A DNA stretch of 64,000 nucleotides from Diphasiastrum complanatum (Eukaryota > Streptophyta > Lycopodiopsida > Lycopodiales > Lycopodiaceae), in the NCBI GenBank assembly GCA_029204225.1, contig CM055100.1, positions 27,234,649 to 27,298,648 of the forward strand, written 5' to 3'. This document shows, one piece after another, positions 34,889-46,424 of the stretch (positions are counted from its first letter, which is position 1; every line of letters starts with the position of its first letter). The position numbers and the translations under genes were made by a program. The notes under the pieces are model-generated. The model searched no databases, was not told where the DNA came from, and was given only the letters and a program-made list of their open reading frames with translations.

Positions 34889-35755
34889 ATGTCGTCGATC
34901 AGTAATATTCAGTCTAAGATCACTACGATCTTGGATCCAGAAGGTTCAAACTATTCGATATGGAAATTAAAGACTTCACTCATATTGAAGGGCGAAGGTC
35001 TTTGGCAATGTGTAGAACCAATAGAGGAGAAGCCAATAACTACTCCTGGCAAAGAACTTCGAGAATGGAGTTTGAGAAATGACAAAGTTATAGCAATTAT
35101 TGCGTCTTCAGTGCATGACAATATAATGCTAGATCTTACATCAATTTTGAACGCAAAAGATTTATGGGAAGAATTGCAAACCAACAATGAGACTCGATCT
35201 CGTAATCAAATCATGTTCTTGGAAGACCAATTAATTTACCTACAATAGGACAACAAACACTTGACCACATTTGTACGAAAGATAAAAGATTTGTTTATTT
35301 CTTTGCAGAATTCTGGCGCAAAAAATGCAATCTCAAAGGAAAAACAACTTAGCTATTTTCTTTGAGCCCTACCCAAGTCATTCCATACAACTCGAACTTT
35401 ACTGGCAAAAGATGCAACAATGACACTTCAAAAGGCAATAGATGGAGTCAAAGAGGAAGTAGAAGCTCATGAACGCTATGACAATAATGGTGATTCCGAA
35501 AATGCTTTATTTACTCAGAAGAATAAATCTTCAAAGAGATCTAAGTTTAAGAGGGAGTCATCTAGGAAAAATGAGTCAAAGACAAATGATCAACAATATG
35601 AAAAACAACAGAAAAATTCTGGTGATAGGAAGATTTGCAATAGATGCAATAAATCAGGTTACACAAAAGACAAGTGTTGGTTAAATCCAAAAATTGATTG
35701 CATTCATTGTCATAAAGGGGGTCATGTAGCAGTATACTGATATCAGAATCCCAGA
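34889..35755 (+). pseudogene. Copia gag, decayed
   Basis: It starts MSSISNIQSKITTILDPEG followed by NYSIWKLKTSLIL, typical of the copia gag N-terminus, then DLWEEL. Stops occur at 35246, 35363 and 35738. Two CCHC knuckles are both damaged: CNRCNKSGYTKDKC has Tyr in place of the zinc His, and CIHCHKGGHVAVY ends in a stop where the final Cys should be. Confidence 0.85.
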
Positions 35756-36660
35756 AACAAAAAGGAGTAGAATCAAAGTGAACCTTCAGATTCAAACTAT
35801 GTTGAAGACAAAGCAGAATGCTTCAGAGCAGCAGAAGACAGGATGACAAGAAACTCAACAACATATGTTAGTGCTGATCAGTGGTGTTCATCAAATTCAA
35901 CTAGAGAAGTAGTACTTGATTCGAGAGCCACCTCACATTTTGTTTCCTCGAAATAAATTTGATCTGAGTACAAGAAGACAAATTATTCGAGATTCATTAT
36001 ACTTGGAGACGGTTCTAAACACGTAGTTGATGAAACTAGTGTATTATGGCTGGACATGAATCATGGTGACAAGAAACTGGAGGAAGTTCTCTATGTCCCT
36101 ACTCTTGATAAAGATCTTCTATCCGTAGCTAAGATAGTCAGCTCAGAAATGTCAGTCACCCTTCACAAAGAACTCTTGTAAATTGTTCGATGAAGATTCC
36201 TGATAACCTAGTTGCTAAAGGCAACAAAGAAGGAAATTTGTATCACTTGAACATTCGAACTCGAATCAAACAAGCCAATCAAACTCAAGAATCAAGAGAT
36301 ATTCTGTGGCACAAGAGGCTATGTCACATGAACATGGAAGCCTTGTACCAAGCCAACAAAAGTCAGAGAATCGAAGGAGTTGAAATAAAAAATAGAGATA
36401 TTCGAACTACCTGCGAATCCTGTCTTAAAGGCAAGATTATTAGAATACCTTTCAATAAGGATGTCTATCAAGCAACTAAGGTACTTGAAATTGTGCATTT
36501 AGATATTTGTGGACCATTCGGAGTATTGTGTTTAGGTGATGCAAAGTACTTCATTATGTTTATTGATGACTTTAGGAAGTTCGCTGTAGTATAATTTATT
36601 CGTACAAAATCTGAGGCTTTCAAAAAATTTGTTGACTCATGAGATATGGTGGAAGTTGAA
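35756..36660 (+). pseudogene. Copia protease and integrase N-terminal part, decayed
   Basis: The protease active site reads VVLDSRATSHF, so the catalytic DSG is DSR. The GAG-pre-integrase block is present as LWHKRLCHMNMEALY and CESCLKGK. The integrase core begins LEIVHLDICGPF and FIMFIDDFRKFAVV, then is interrupted by stops at 36592 and 36640. The segment holding the other two acidic residues is deleted. Confidence 0.85.
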
Positions 36661-38634
36661 GCCAAATCTAGCACATGTTCGGACGTTTGGATGTGCAGTG
36701 TATATGCACATACCAGACAAGGTGAGAAAGAAACTCGATGAAGAGATAGAACAATGTTTTCTAGTAGGATTCCAGTTATATTAATCATATTATCAAGTCT
36801 ATGTACCTGAAACTGGTAGAATAAAAGTTGTTTGAGATGTCAAATTCGACGAGTCAAAATACATAGTAGACAATGATTCAGTCGGCTATGAAATTCTCAA
36901 GAATTATTATGAGCTACCAACGACATAAGCAAAACAAGCAGAAGATGAACAAGAATTACCAGATTAAGAGGGAGTTAAAAATCGAGTACCTGACAGACTT
37001 GAATCACCAGTTCGAATACCAGTAGAGAAGGTTGAACCCAAAACTGCAGAATTGAACTCGAAACCACCTGTGAGAAGATCTGATAGACAATGTAAACCAC
37101 CAGAAAGGTTTGGTCAGGATGTTTTAACAAATGCAGCCATTGAATTTTGTGGTATCACTGACGAACCTCAGACATTCGAGAAAGCTATTGATGGACCAGA
37201 TAAAGATAACTGGATCAAGCAATGGAGGACGAAATGTCGTCCATGTATAAGAACAATGTATGGACACTTGCACCTATACCTGATGGTAGAAAACCAGTCA
37301 AATGCAAGTGGATCTACAAGATCAAAACAGGTCTTGATGGAGTGAACATTAGATACAAAGCAAGGTTTGTTGCAAAAGGATTTTCACAGAAATATGAAAT
37401 TGACTACACTGATACTTCCTCACTGGTAGTCAAACACACATCAATTCACTTGTTATTCACTTATACAGTGGCTCATGATCTGAAAATCCATATTGTGGAT
37501 GAGAAAATTGCTTTCTTGCACGCAGAATTGGAAGAAGACTTATTCAAGGACCAACCACTTGGTTTTTTAAGCCAAGAATATCCAGAACACGGATGTCACA
37601 GGCTTCAAACCTCTATTTGTTGAATCGAATGTCTATATCAAGCATGTCCAAAATGATATAGTCATTCTAGCTGTTTATGTTGATGAAACACTTATTTTCT
37701 CAAGAAGAGATAAATTAATTTCAGATGTCAAAAGAGACATTTCCAAAATATTTGAGATCGCTGACCTAGGAGAAGCAAAACTTTATCTAGGCTTGCAGAT
37801 CGAGAGAGACTTTGAAGGTGGTAAGTTGTATCTTCACCAACAAAAGTACACTCTGAAAATCATTGAAGACTTCAACATGCTCGAATGCAAAGGTGTGCAT
37901 ACTCCCATGATATCTGGAACAATACTGAGCAAGGCAAATTGTCCGCAGACTCTCGAGGAAGAGAAGCGAATGGCCAATACACTCTATCGCAGACTGATTG
38001 GATCATTGTTGTATCTAGCAGACAACACCAGACCTGATATAGCGTTTGTAGTATACAGGCTAAGCCAATATAATCGAAAACCTAGGATCGTTGCATTGGA
38101 AGTTGGCAAAGAGAGTAGTACAATATCTCCAAAAAAACAAAAGACTATGGACTGTGCTATTCGAAGGAAGTTGGATTTCACATCGAATTTTATAGTGACA
38201 CAAGCTGGACATCCATGAAGAATGATAGCAAAAGTATTTCAGGGGGTTGTACTCTAGCATCTGGCGTAGCCATACTCTGGATAAGCAACAAGCAAACAAT
38301 AGTAGCTCAATCTTCCTGTGAAGCGAAATATGTAGCAGCAGCCAAGATGGCAAACGAGCTGATCTGGTCAAATAGATATTGGAAGGATTTGATAAATCTA
38401 TTTTTGAATCTTATGTCTTGTTAATGGATATACCTTCAACAATCTATCTTACGAAAGATTCTGTATTTCATTAAAAAATGAAGCATATTGCTATCAAGTA
38501 TCATGTTATTCGAGACTTAGTCGAGAAGAAGATACTGAAGACAATCTTCATACCTACAGAGGAAATGACAGCTGATATCTTTACAAAGCCACTCAGTAAA
38601 GCTTTGTTCGAGAAGCAACGAAAAAGATTGGGGT
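36661..38634 (+). pseudogene. Copia reverse transcriptase and RNase H, decayed
   Basis: Legible parts in order: RTFGCAVY and KKLDEEIEQCFLVGF (integrase end), WTLAPIPDGRKPVKCKWIYK, ARFVAKGFSQ, DEKIAFLHAELEEDLF, then a deletion. YVDETLIFS follows (catalytic YVDD changed to YVDE), then LGEAKLYLGLQIER, GSLLYLADNTRPDIA, and RNase H blocks SGGCTLASGVAILWISNKQT, SSCEAKYVA and ADIFTKPLSKALFEKQ. It ends at 38634 where the Gypsy LTR is inserted. Confidence 0.88.
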
Positions 38635-38846
38635 TGTTGGAGGGTTTGCGGATCCCAAGACAACCCTAACCCTAGTTAATAAGTGAGAGAGATTTGGCAC
38701 CCTGCGTGTGTAAGTCCAACCCAATGATCACATAGTTATTTGATTAATTAGAATGTTAATAAAAGGACTTTAGGCCTTTTTGTGGGACTTTTAATGTCGC
38801 AGGGCCTAAATGTCAAGTTAGTGAATAAAGTTGGGTTTCCCTCCAA
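38635..38846 (+). repeat. Gypsy 5' LTR, truncated
   Basis: It begins TGTTGGAGGGTTTGCGG and matches the 3' LTR through TTTCCCTCCAA, then diverges completely. The remaining 500 bp of LTR and the primer-binding site are missing from the 5' end of the element. Confidence 0.9.
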
Positions 38847-38907
38847 CTTGCTCAACCTGTAGTAATGATGATAGGACAAGGCTCAAATTTGAATTTTAAA
38901 TAAAAAT

Positions 38908-39478
38908 ATAACCATTTTTTCAAGCCCTTCAAAATTAATTTTTATTGCTTAGAATGAGTGAAAAGGGGGCCCAATATTTCCTTGGGCCCCCATTTTGCAA
39001 AAAAAATTTAAAAAAAAATGGGGGAAGGGGTATGGGAGTACATACCCCCCCTCCCCCCGCCCCCGCGTCCCATTGTACCCATGGTACCCCCCCCTTTCCC
39101 TTTCGCTGGCCCTTGTCGGTGCGCAGGGCCCGGAGGGCCCCACATAAACCCCCCCTCCCTAATGTGTACTTTGCAATGAGGGAGGGGGGGGTTTATGTGG
39201 GGCCCTCCGGGCCTTGCGCACCGACCAGGGCCAGCGGCCCGGAGTGATGGCTGGGAGCGAGACGGGCCAGCTGGCCGGGGGAAGGGAGAGAAAGGGAAAC
39301 AGGGGGGGGGGGTATGTACAATGGGGCGAGGGGGGGTGTGTACTCCCATAACCCTCCCCCCATTTTTTTTTCAATTTTTTTTTGCAAAATGGGGGCCCAA
39401 GGAAATATTGGGCCCCCTTTTCACTCATTCTAAGCAATAAAAAATCAAATTTCAAGGGCTTGAAAAAACGGTTGTTAT
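38908..39478. repeat. Long GC-rich foldback (inverted repeat) element
   Basis: The left arm begins ATAACCATTTTTTCAAGCCC; the right arm ends with its near reverse complement GGGCTTGAAAAAACGGTTG then TTAT. The pairing continues through AATGAGTGAAAA, GGGGGCCCAA, GGGAGTAC, GGCCCGGAGGGCC and CATAAACCCCCCCTCCCT to a small centre near 39165. The right arm carries about 60 extra bases. Proline- and glycine-rich frames here are artefacts. Confidence 0.88.
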
Positions 39479-40524
39479 ATTAGATTCAAGATTTTAGACT
39501 ACATTAAATTTATGTGTCCTTGCTATATTATGCTAGGCCTAAGTGAAGCTTATTAAAATAGAAGTTAACCCATGATAAACCCAGGGTGAGCTGCCACATA
39601 GGACGATTAATGAACTAATTAATCCTAATTAGCAAACATGTTTAGGCAAGGAAGAGGCCCTTTTTGAGCTCAAAAAGGGCCCTAATGGGCAAAGACTAAT
39701 TTCCAGCAGATTCCCAAAAACATCAAAAAAACCACCAAAAAACACCAAAAATTATCAAAACCCTAAAAAAATACAGAAAAAGAACCTTCGCCCAATTCAT
39801 TGTGCTTATATGTGATTTAGATCTATCTACTGCCAGGTCAACAAAGAATAATACCAAAAATAGAAAGGTTTTCAAAGGATCAGTTGTCATATTGTCATAT
39901 TTTTGTCAAAAAAGTCTCTTTTTTGCAAAATTACAAGTATTACTCTTGATCCTTCGCCAGAACCTTCGTCGAATTTCCAGAACATTTCATTTATATATAA
40001 ATACTATTTTTGAGTTCGACGAAGATTTATTTTGATCAGATCACAAAAAATCTTGATTCTTACCCTCGCCAAATCACAAAAACTGTATTTTCTTGTGTCA
40101 TAAACCTTCGTCCGGTTTTTCATAGTTTTATCTGTGTCAGATCTTCCAGCTGAGAAGTCGGCGAAGGTTATTTCCCAAGAAATTGCCAGAAAAGTGTTTA
40201 GAGAGTTTCTATCCCAAAATAGCACTGTTGAACCTTCGCCGAGACAACCTTCGCCTAGAGAACCTTCGCCAGTCCTATTTTTAGTTTCTGATTTTCCAGA
40301 TCAAGTCTCTATCAAAATTTGGATCAAATCTGATATATTCTGAATTGGACTCTGAGAGATTTATCATTTTTTGAGAAGTATCGATTGATCAAATTTTGGG
40401 TAGTTTTTCATCATATAGAATCAGATTTTTGAAAAGAGGAATAGAGCTAGCAGATCTAATCTGAGATAGTTTTTTGAAAAAATCTATATCCAATCTCATT
40501 ATCGATTTGATCTAAATTTGTAAG
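39479..40524 (+). other. Gypsy 5' leader with CCTTCGCC motifs
   Basis: An AT-rich untranslated region ending just before the gag ATG. It contains at least eight copies of a CCTTCG(C/T)C-like octamer or its reverse complement between 39786 and 40268, and is homologous to 10067-11274 minus. Confidence 0.7.
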
Positions 40525-42321
40525 ATGGCTGCCCTTGGAGCTGCTTCTGGAGGTGCTCCACAGGAAGTCAATCCAATTATTGTTAGAAGAGCACCCCGAT
40601 TGGATCTACCCAAATATAATGGATTAACAGATCTAGTTAGATTTCTTCAGATCTATGCTGAATCCTGTGAGGTCTATGGTGAGATTTATCCTCAAGATAA
40701 ACTTAAGCTGTTTCCTATGGCCTTAACAGACGCAACACAAGATTGGTACTATAACTAAGATGAAACTGAACGTACAGATTGAGAGGTTGTTAAACGAGCC
40801 CTTATCACACGGTTCAAACCACAGAAGTTTATGGAAGATCCTTTCCTACTTTGAAGTAAAATTAAAATGAGAAAGCGGGAAATGGTTCGAGATTACATCA
40901 AAAGGGTGAAACGTCTTAGATTTGAATGTGAGCCTGAGCTGATTAATGAAAATGCCATGATTATGTGGTTTTTGTCAGGACTACCTAAACAAATCAGACG
41001 TGAACTGAAATGCCATAATAAGTACGCACTTTTGCAAAATGCGATGGACGATGCAATTCAGGAGGAGGACGAAGATTCAGATGATGAGCCGAATGTCAGT
41101 ATGTTGCCTTATACAGCAGGGCAGACTACTACGACATCCACCACTATTGCATCAACGAATGCCAATGCTACTACAGAAATGATGCTCAATGAGTTCGAGA
41201 AACTTGGGAAGACCCAACAAAAACAGATGGAAAAGTTGCAGTTGCAGTTTGATGAGAAGATCAAAGCATTGGAAAATTCCCATGGAGAAGTGAACAAGGA
41301 ACCTGAAAAGTTTGCAAAGACTTTTCCTACCAGGGAGAATGTCTGGTGTTCTATTTGTACAGGAAATCACACAGTGAACGAGTGTCCTCAATTGAAAAAA
41401 CGAATGGAAATCAGTGTTTGCCATCTGTGATATTCACTTGACCATGAGACTACCTTTTGCAATTTCAACCCTCGGATAATTCAGCAATGGTATGCCTAGA
41501 TGGGATTTCGAGATCCACAGTATGGAGGCAATCCAGCAGCAAGACTACGACAATCTACTCTTGGATACCCGGATCGTCTAGCTTTGCCTGCCCCACCAAA
41601 ACACTTCGGTCCTCCTGCCAATTTGATGGAACCAGAACCTTACGGAAGTGCTGAGCAATGGAGCTATGGTAATGATCAGGAAGGTGGATCTTCAGAACAG
41701 TATGCCATTTATGCTGTCGCTCAACAACAAGCCTCGAGAAATTGGGCCAGAGCACCACTTGGATGCTTTGCATGTGGAGAAAATCACAGAGTTGCTGAAT
41801 GCCCAAATAAAGAAAAATTTGCACCATTCTGTCGTGATTGTGGATATGGGCATTGCTATAAAGACTGTCCAGCAAGACCGAAGCCACCACCAGCTACAAC
41901 ACATGTAGATTTGATAACAATCAAGCAAGGATCGATAGCTCATAATAAACCAAGTGCACCCTTGATGGTGGTCACCAGAGCACAAAAGCAAAAAGAACCA
42001 GTAGTGGATTCAGGCACTGTTGATTCTATACCATTGAACGATACACCAACATCATCGGAAGTCTATCCAAATCTTAATGCAGAAAAACGAAGATATCAAG
42101 ATATGAGACAATGGATTAAACATCTGCAAGAAGAAGAGAAACTTGAAGCTGCTAAAGTAACAGCTGAAGTTCGGTCTTCACCATTGCAGCCTCCGAGAAA
42201 TTTACGTACGGATATGAATGATCAATTACATCATCACGAAGAACCCTTCAAGATGACTGAACCGAAAGCACCGCATACAAAATTACTCATGAATATTTTG
42301 TCTAGCAAGATCAATTCCTAA
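40525..42321 (+). pseudogene. Gypsy gag, broken
   Basis: It begins MAALGAASGGAPQEVNPIIV with LDLPKYNGLTD, FPMAL and WFLSGLPKQIRREL, the retrotransposon gag core that forms virus-like particles. A coiled-coil-like EFEKLGKTQQKQMEKLQLQ follows. Three knuckles are visible, CSICTGNHTVNEC, CFACGENHRVAEC and CRDCGYGHCYKDC, all with CX2CX3HX4C spacing. Stops lie at 40756, 40780, 40852, 41428 and 41497. Two of the first three are C-to-T changes relative to the minus-strand copy (Gln and Arg there). Confidence 0.9.
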
Positions 42322-42323
42322 AG

Positions 42324-43496
42324 TTGGTGCCAAAAGCAAAAGAAGTCTTAGCGCAAAAGTTAGCTCAAGAAGAATCAGAAGACCATCAGGAGCCTCTGTT
42401 TTGTGCTGGATTTGAAGAATCTAACGATGTACTCCATGTTGGAGCTGCTTGGGAAAGTGAACAAAAGAATATCACTTTGCCAATACAACATAGACAATTT
42501 TCTAAAGAAGCAGCCGTGATAGACGGCGGTTCAGGAGCTAACCTGATTTCTACAAACCTATGTACAAAATGGGGCCTTACAAAGATTAAGCCTACTACTT
42601 TTGCTATTAAGCTAGCTGATCAGACGACGGTTCGTCCACGGGGAATGGTGGAAGATATACCTGTCAGGATTGCAGGAGTACAGTTCATCATTACTTTCGT
42701 CGTGATGGACTTACCGGAAGCACCAAATGTCTACCGAGTTCTCTTAGGACGTCCATGGTTACGAGTTGCGCAAGTAATTCATAACTGGGGTACCGGCAAA
42801 ATCACTTTTGAATATCGTGAACGTGCAGTTAAAATTGATCCTATGAGTTGGACTATCAAGCCAGTGGTTCAAAAAGCGGATGACGATTCATCAACAACAA
42901 ATCACACTTGTGATCGACCAGAGAAAAAATTGGGAGTTCATTACGATTCTCAAACGGATATGGTCAATTGGAACAAAGCTCTTGCAACAATCGATTGTAC
43001 AGCAGGATATATGTGTCAACAAGATATTCAATCAGAAATGAGCAAAATTTCCTTGTTAGATCGAACTTTGGATACACCAATCACGTTTCCACTAAATGTG
43101 CTGAATGTAGCCTGGATATCAACGGAATCTATACCAGATTCAATTGAGGATGATCTTATACCAATGAGCCATGCCTTAAGTTATGATGGCAATGCAGAAC
43201 TTACGGATGAACAGATTCTACATCATATGGATCCGACCAGATTTGGAGTGCGTAATGTTCCTGATGAACCAACAATCAAATCGCCCAAAGCAGTTATATT
43301 GAAGGGAGACAGGATGATAGGTTTGATGACGAAGAAACAAGCAAAGCAACATTATAATACAGTTCTGAAATGGAAAAATCCCCCTCAAAAGATCGATCTA
43401 AAGGAAGTGCCACCTCTATTGGATAAAGGCAAAGGAAAAGTCAAGAATGATTCTTCAAGTCAGATCTCCAGCAAGACATTAGGAAGTCTTCATTGA
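42324..43496 (+). pseudogene. Gypsy aspartic protease region
   Basis: An open frame of 390 codons with the protease signature AAVIDGGSGANLIS (Asp-Gly-Gly in place of Asp-Ser/Thr-Gly, as often seen in plant Tat/Athila elements). The flap-to-C-terminal part has VRIAGVQFIITFVVMDLP, and the diagnostic YRVLLGRPWL follows. The frame differs from gag; the sister copy reads through a contiguous frame here, so a small deletion near 42320 shifted it. The C-terminal half is a lysine- and proline-rich linker to RT. Confidence 0.82.
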
Positions 43497-43498
43497 GA

Positions 43499-45051
43499 AG
43501 AAAGATTTATCATCCCGAAAGTCATCACCTCCACGATCAATTCCTGCTAAGAAGACTAAACGAAGATCCAAGACAAGTCCTTTCAAAAAAGAACAAGCAA
43601 ATGTAGTCCAGCATGATATGCCAGAGCATTTTAAACGTTATACACTGGATGATGTGGTTATCATGTTACCTAAAGCACATCATGAACATGAAGAACACAT
43701 GCCGGAATCTAAAGGGATTTACGATGGCCCAGCTAGGATGCAGTCAATGAATCTTGCCGAACCAAGAGAACCGGAAAAGATTGTACAAGTGGGATCACAA
43801 CTTACTCTTGAATAGTATCAAGCACTTCGTTTGCCACTTATTAAGTATCAAGATTGTTTTGCATGGACTCATCAAGATTTGAAGGGTATTCCGACATCAG
43901 TCATTGAACATACCATACCTTTAGTACCTGATGTAGTACCAAAGGTTACAAAGTATGAGATCGAGCATACCGAATGGATTTCACCGATTGTCATTGTTCC
44001 TAAGAAAAATGGGAAATTGCGAATCTGTGTGAATCTCAAAGCATTGAATAAAGTGACATGGAAGGATCACTTTCCGTTACCTTTTATTGAAAGCATTTTG
44101 GATTACCTTGTTGGAGCGGAAGCTTATAGTTTCCTTGATGGATTTAGTGGTTACAACCAGGTTAAGATTGCACCTGCCGATCGCCACAAAACTGTTTTTG
44201 CAACAGAATGGGGCACCTATGCTTACAAAGTAATGCCGTTTGGACTTTGTAATGCACGAAGTTCATTCCAAAGAGTAATGCAATTTGCCTTTAAATATTA
44301 TCTGCGGAAATTCCTTGAAATTTACTTGGACGACTTGGGAGTTCATAGTACAGATACAGACCACCTGGATCGATTGGAGAAAGTCTTTGAAAGATGCCAC
44401 AAATATCAGGTTTCCCTAAATCTAGAAAAATGCCAGATATGGGTTTCTCACGGAGTGGTGCTTGGACATGTGATATCAAGACATGGTATTGCCAACGATT
44501 ATTCTAAGATCAAAGTTATTGTGGAATTGCCACCGCCAGCAACAATTCAAGGAGTTTATGTGTTTATGGGTCATGCGAACTACTATCGAATTTTTATTAT
44601 CTTCTTTGCAGATTTAGCACGACCTATATACAAATTAACTATTGTTCCTATTTGGGCAGTAGAGGCGTTAGAAGCCTTTGAAAAGTTAAAAAAAGCATTA
44701 TCTTCAGCATCAATACTGCGTTCTCCAGATTGGACATTAGAATTTCATGTTCATACGGATGCCTCAAAATACGCCATTGGATCAGTTTTGACGTACCCAA
44801 ATGACTATAAGAAGGATTATCCTATACGATTTGCAAGCAGACAACTTACAGATCCAGATAAGAATTATTCAACAACAGAACGTGAAGTGCTAGCCATGAT
44901 TGTTTCTGTTTGGAAATTTCGTCACTATCTCATGGAAACGCACTTTGCATTTTATATGGAGCATCAACCGTTACTTTACTTGGTAAATAAGACGTGTAAT
45001 ACTGGACGTATTGCAAGATGGTTATTATTATTGACTGAATTTGACTTTTGA
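43499..45051 (+). pseudogene. Gypsy reverse transcriptase and RNase H
   Basis: The linker motif HFKRYTLDDVVIMLP at 43627 precedes RT. RT blocks: WISPIVIVPKKNGKLRICV, LKALNKVT, SFLDGFSGYNQVKIAP, MPFGLCNARSSFQRVM, EIYLDDLGVHS (catalytic YLDDL intact), GHANYYRIF. RNase H: FHVHTDASKYAIG, FASRQLTDPDKNYSTTE, then FYMEHQPLLYL, where the usual TDHQP is MEHQP (Asp to Glu). Compared with sister copies about 23 residues around YRCNPN are deleted in frame after KVTKY. A TGA at 45049 separates RNase H from integrase; the sister copy has Arg there. Confidence 0.9.
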
Positions 45052-45054
45052 ATT

Positions 45055-46424
45055 GTGGTCAGAAAGGGGAAGCAACATTATCTAGCCGATCACGTTTCGC
45101 GAATTGAATCCACACCAGTTAATACTGAAGTGGATGATGAACTATCAAATGTTGTGTTGTTCTATGTTGAAGCAGTACCTGAGTGGGCGGCAGATATTGG
45201 TGAGTACCTGATGCTAGGACAATCGAATGACTCTTTGACAAAAGTACAGAAAAGACAATTGATTCATAAGGCTCAACCTTATCAATTAATTGCAGGACAA
45301 TTGTATCGTCGTGGATCAGATAATATTTTACGAAGATGTGTTTTACCGCATGAAGTACCAGATCTAATCATGTTTTCACATGATGGCATGGGTGGAGGAC
45401 ACTTCTCTACAGATATTACTATTCGCAAACTTTTGCAATCCGGTTGTTGGTGGCCTACGCTTCATAAGGAGACAGAACATTTTATTCAGACATGTGATGT
45501 CTGCCAGCAAGCACGACGGCCTACTCGACAGAATTATAAACTCTTACATCCGGTTTTATCGCAAGCACCGTTTGAAAAATGGGGACTGGATTATGTTGGT
45601 CCTATTCATCCCGCTGCTCAAGGATCCCAGACCCGATACATTATCGTCGCAACTGATTATATGACCAAGTGGGTTGAAGCCAAAGCTGTCAAAGTGGCTG
45701 ATGCGAAATCTACGGCCAAGTTTCTATATGAAAATATTATAATCAGATTTGGATGTTCGATCAAAATTGTAGTGATCGGGGTACACACTTTGTTAATCAA
45801 ACAATAAAGTGTTTACTGGAAGATTTTTTTGTTATACACAGATTTAGTACTCCCTATTATCCTAGAGGGAATGACCAAGCTGAATCTTCCAATAAGATTC
45901 TCTGCACCATTATGACAAAGACAGTTGAAGCGAGTCGGTCTGATTGGGAACATAAACTGTATGCAGCATTATGGGCATTCAGAACCGCTTACAAAAATAG
46001 TACAAATCAAACACCTTTTCAACTGGTTTATGGTCAAGATGCTATTATGCCAATTGAATTTTTAATCCCATCTTTACGCATAGCAACAACGGAACGATTA
46101 AATGATGATCAGTCTTTACAACTTCGTCATGAAGCGTTGCACAAATTATGTGAAACCCGACTGATGGCAGTTCATGCCTTAGCAGCAGAGAAAGCTCGCC
46201 GCAAGACGTGGCACGATCGACGATTGCACGAGAAAGATCTGGAAGCAGGAGATCTTGCATTGATGTACAAAACCAAGCTGATCAAGAGTAAGTTGAAGTT
46301 TACTGGGGAAGGCTCGTATAAAGTGAAAAAAATCCTGAACTATGGCGCAGTAATTCTTGAGCACTTGGATGGAAAACGATTTGATACTCCGGTAAATGGC
46401 AGCCGATTACGCAAGTTTTGGTAG
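45055..46424 (+). pseudogene. Gypsy integrase, one frameshift
   Basis: Zinc-binding HHCC motif: HDGMGGGHF, then TCDVCQQ. Catalytic core: WGLDYVGPI (first Asp), TDYMTKWVEAKAV, SDRGTHFVNQ (second Asp) and YYPRGNDQAESSNK (Glu). The C-terminal domain ends DTPVNGSRLRKFW. The frame breaks near 45775, where one base is missing between KIV and SDRG relative to the minus-strand copy. No chromodomain follows. This is the only one of four copies in the window that keeps the complete core. Confidence 0.9.

Noticed and set aside
38945-39455. Six overlapping Pro/Gly-rich ORFs on both strands
   Set aside because: All lie in the GC-rich foldback and mirror each other across its centre.
46045-46364. Minus-strand ORFs opposite the Gypsy integrase C-terminus
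   Set aside because: Shadow frames of a clearly coding plus-strand region.
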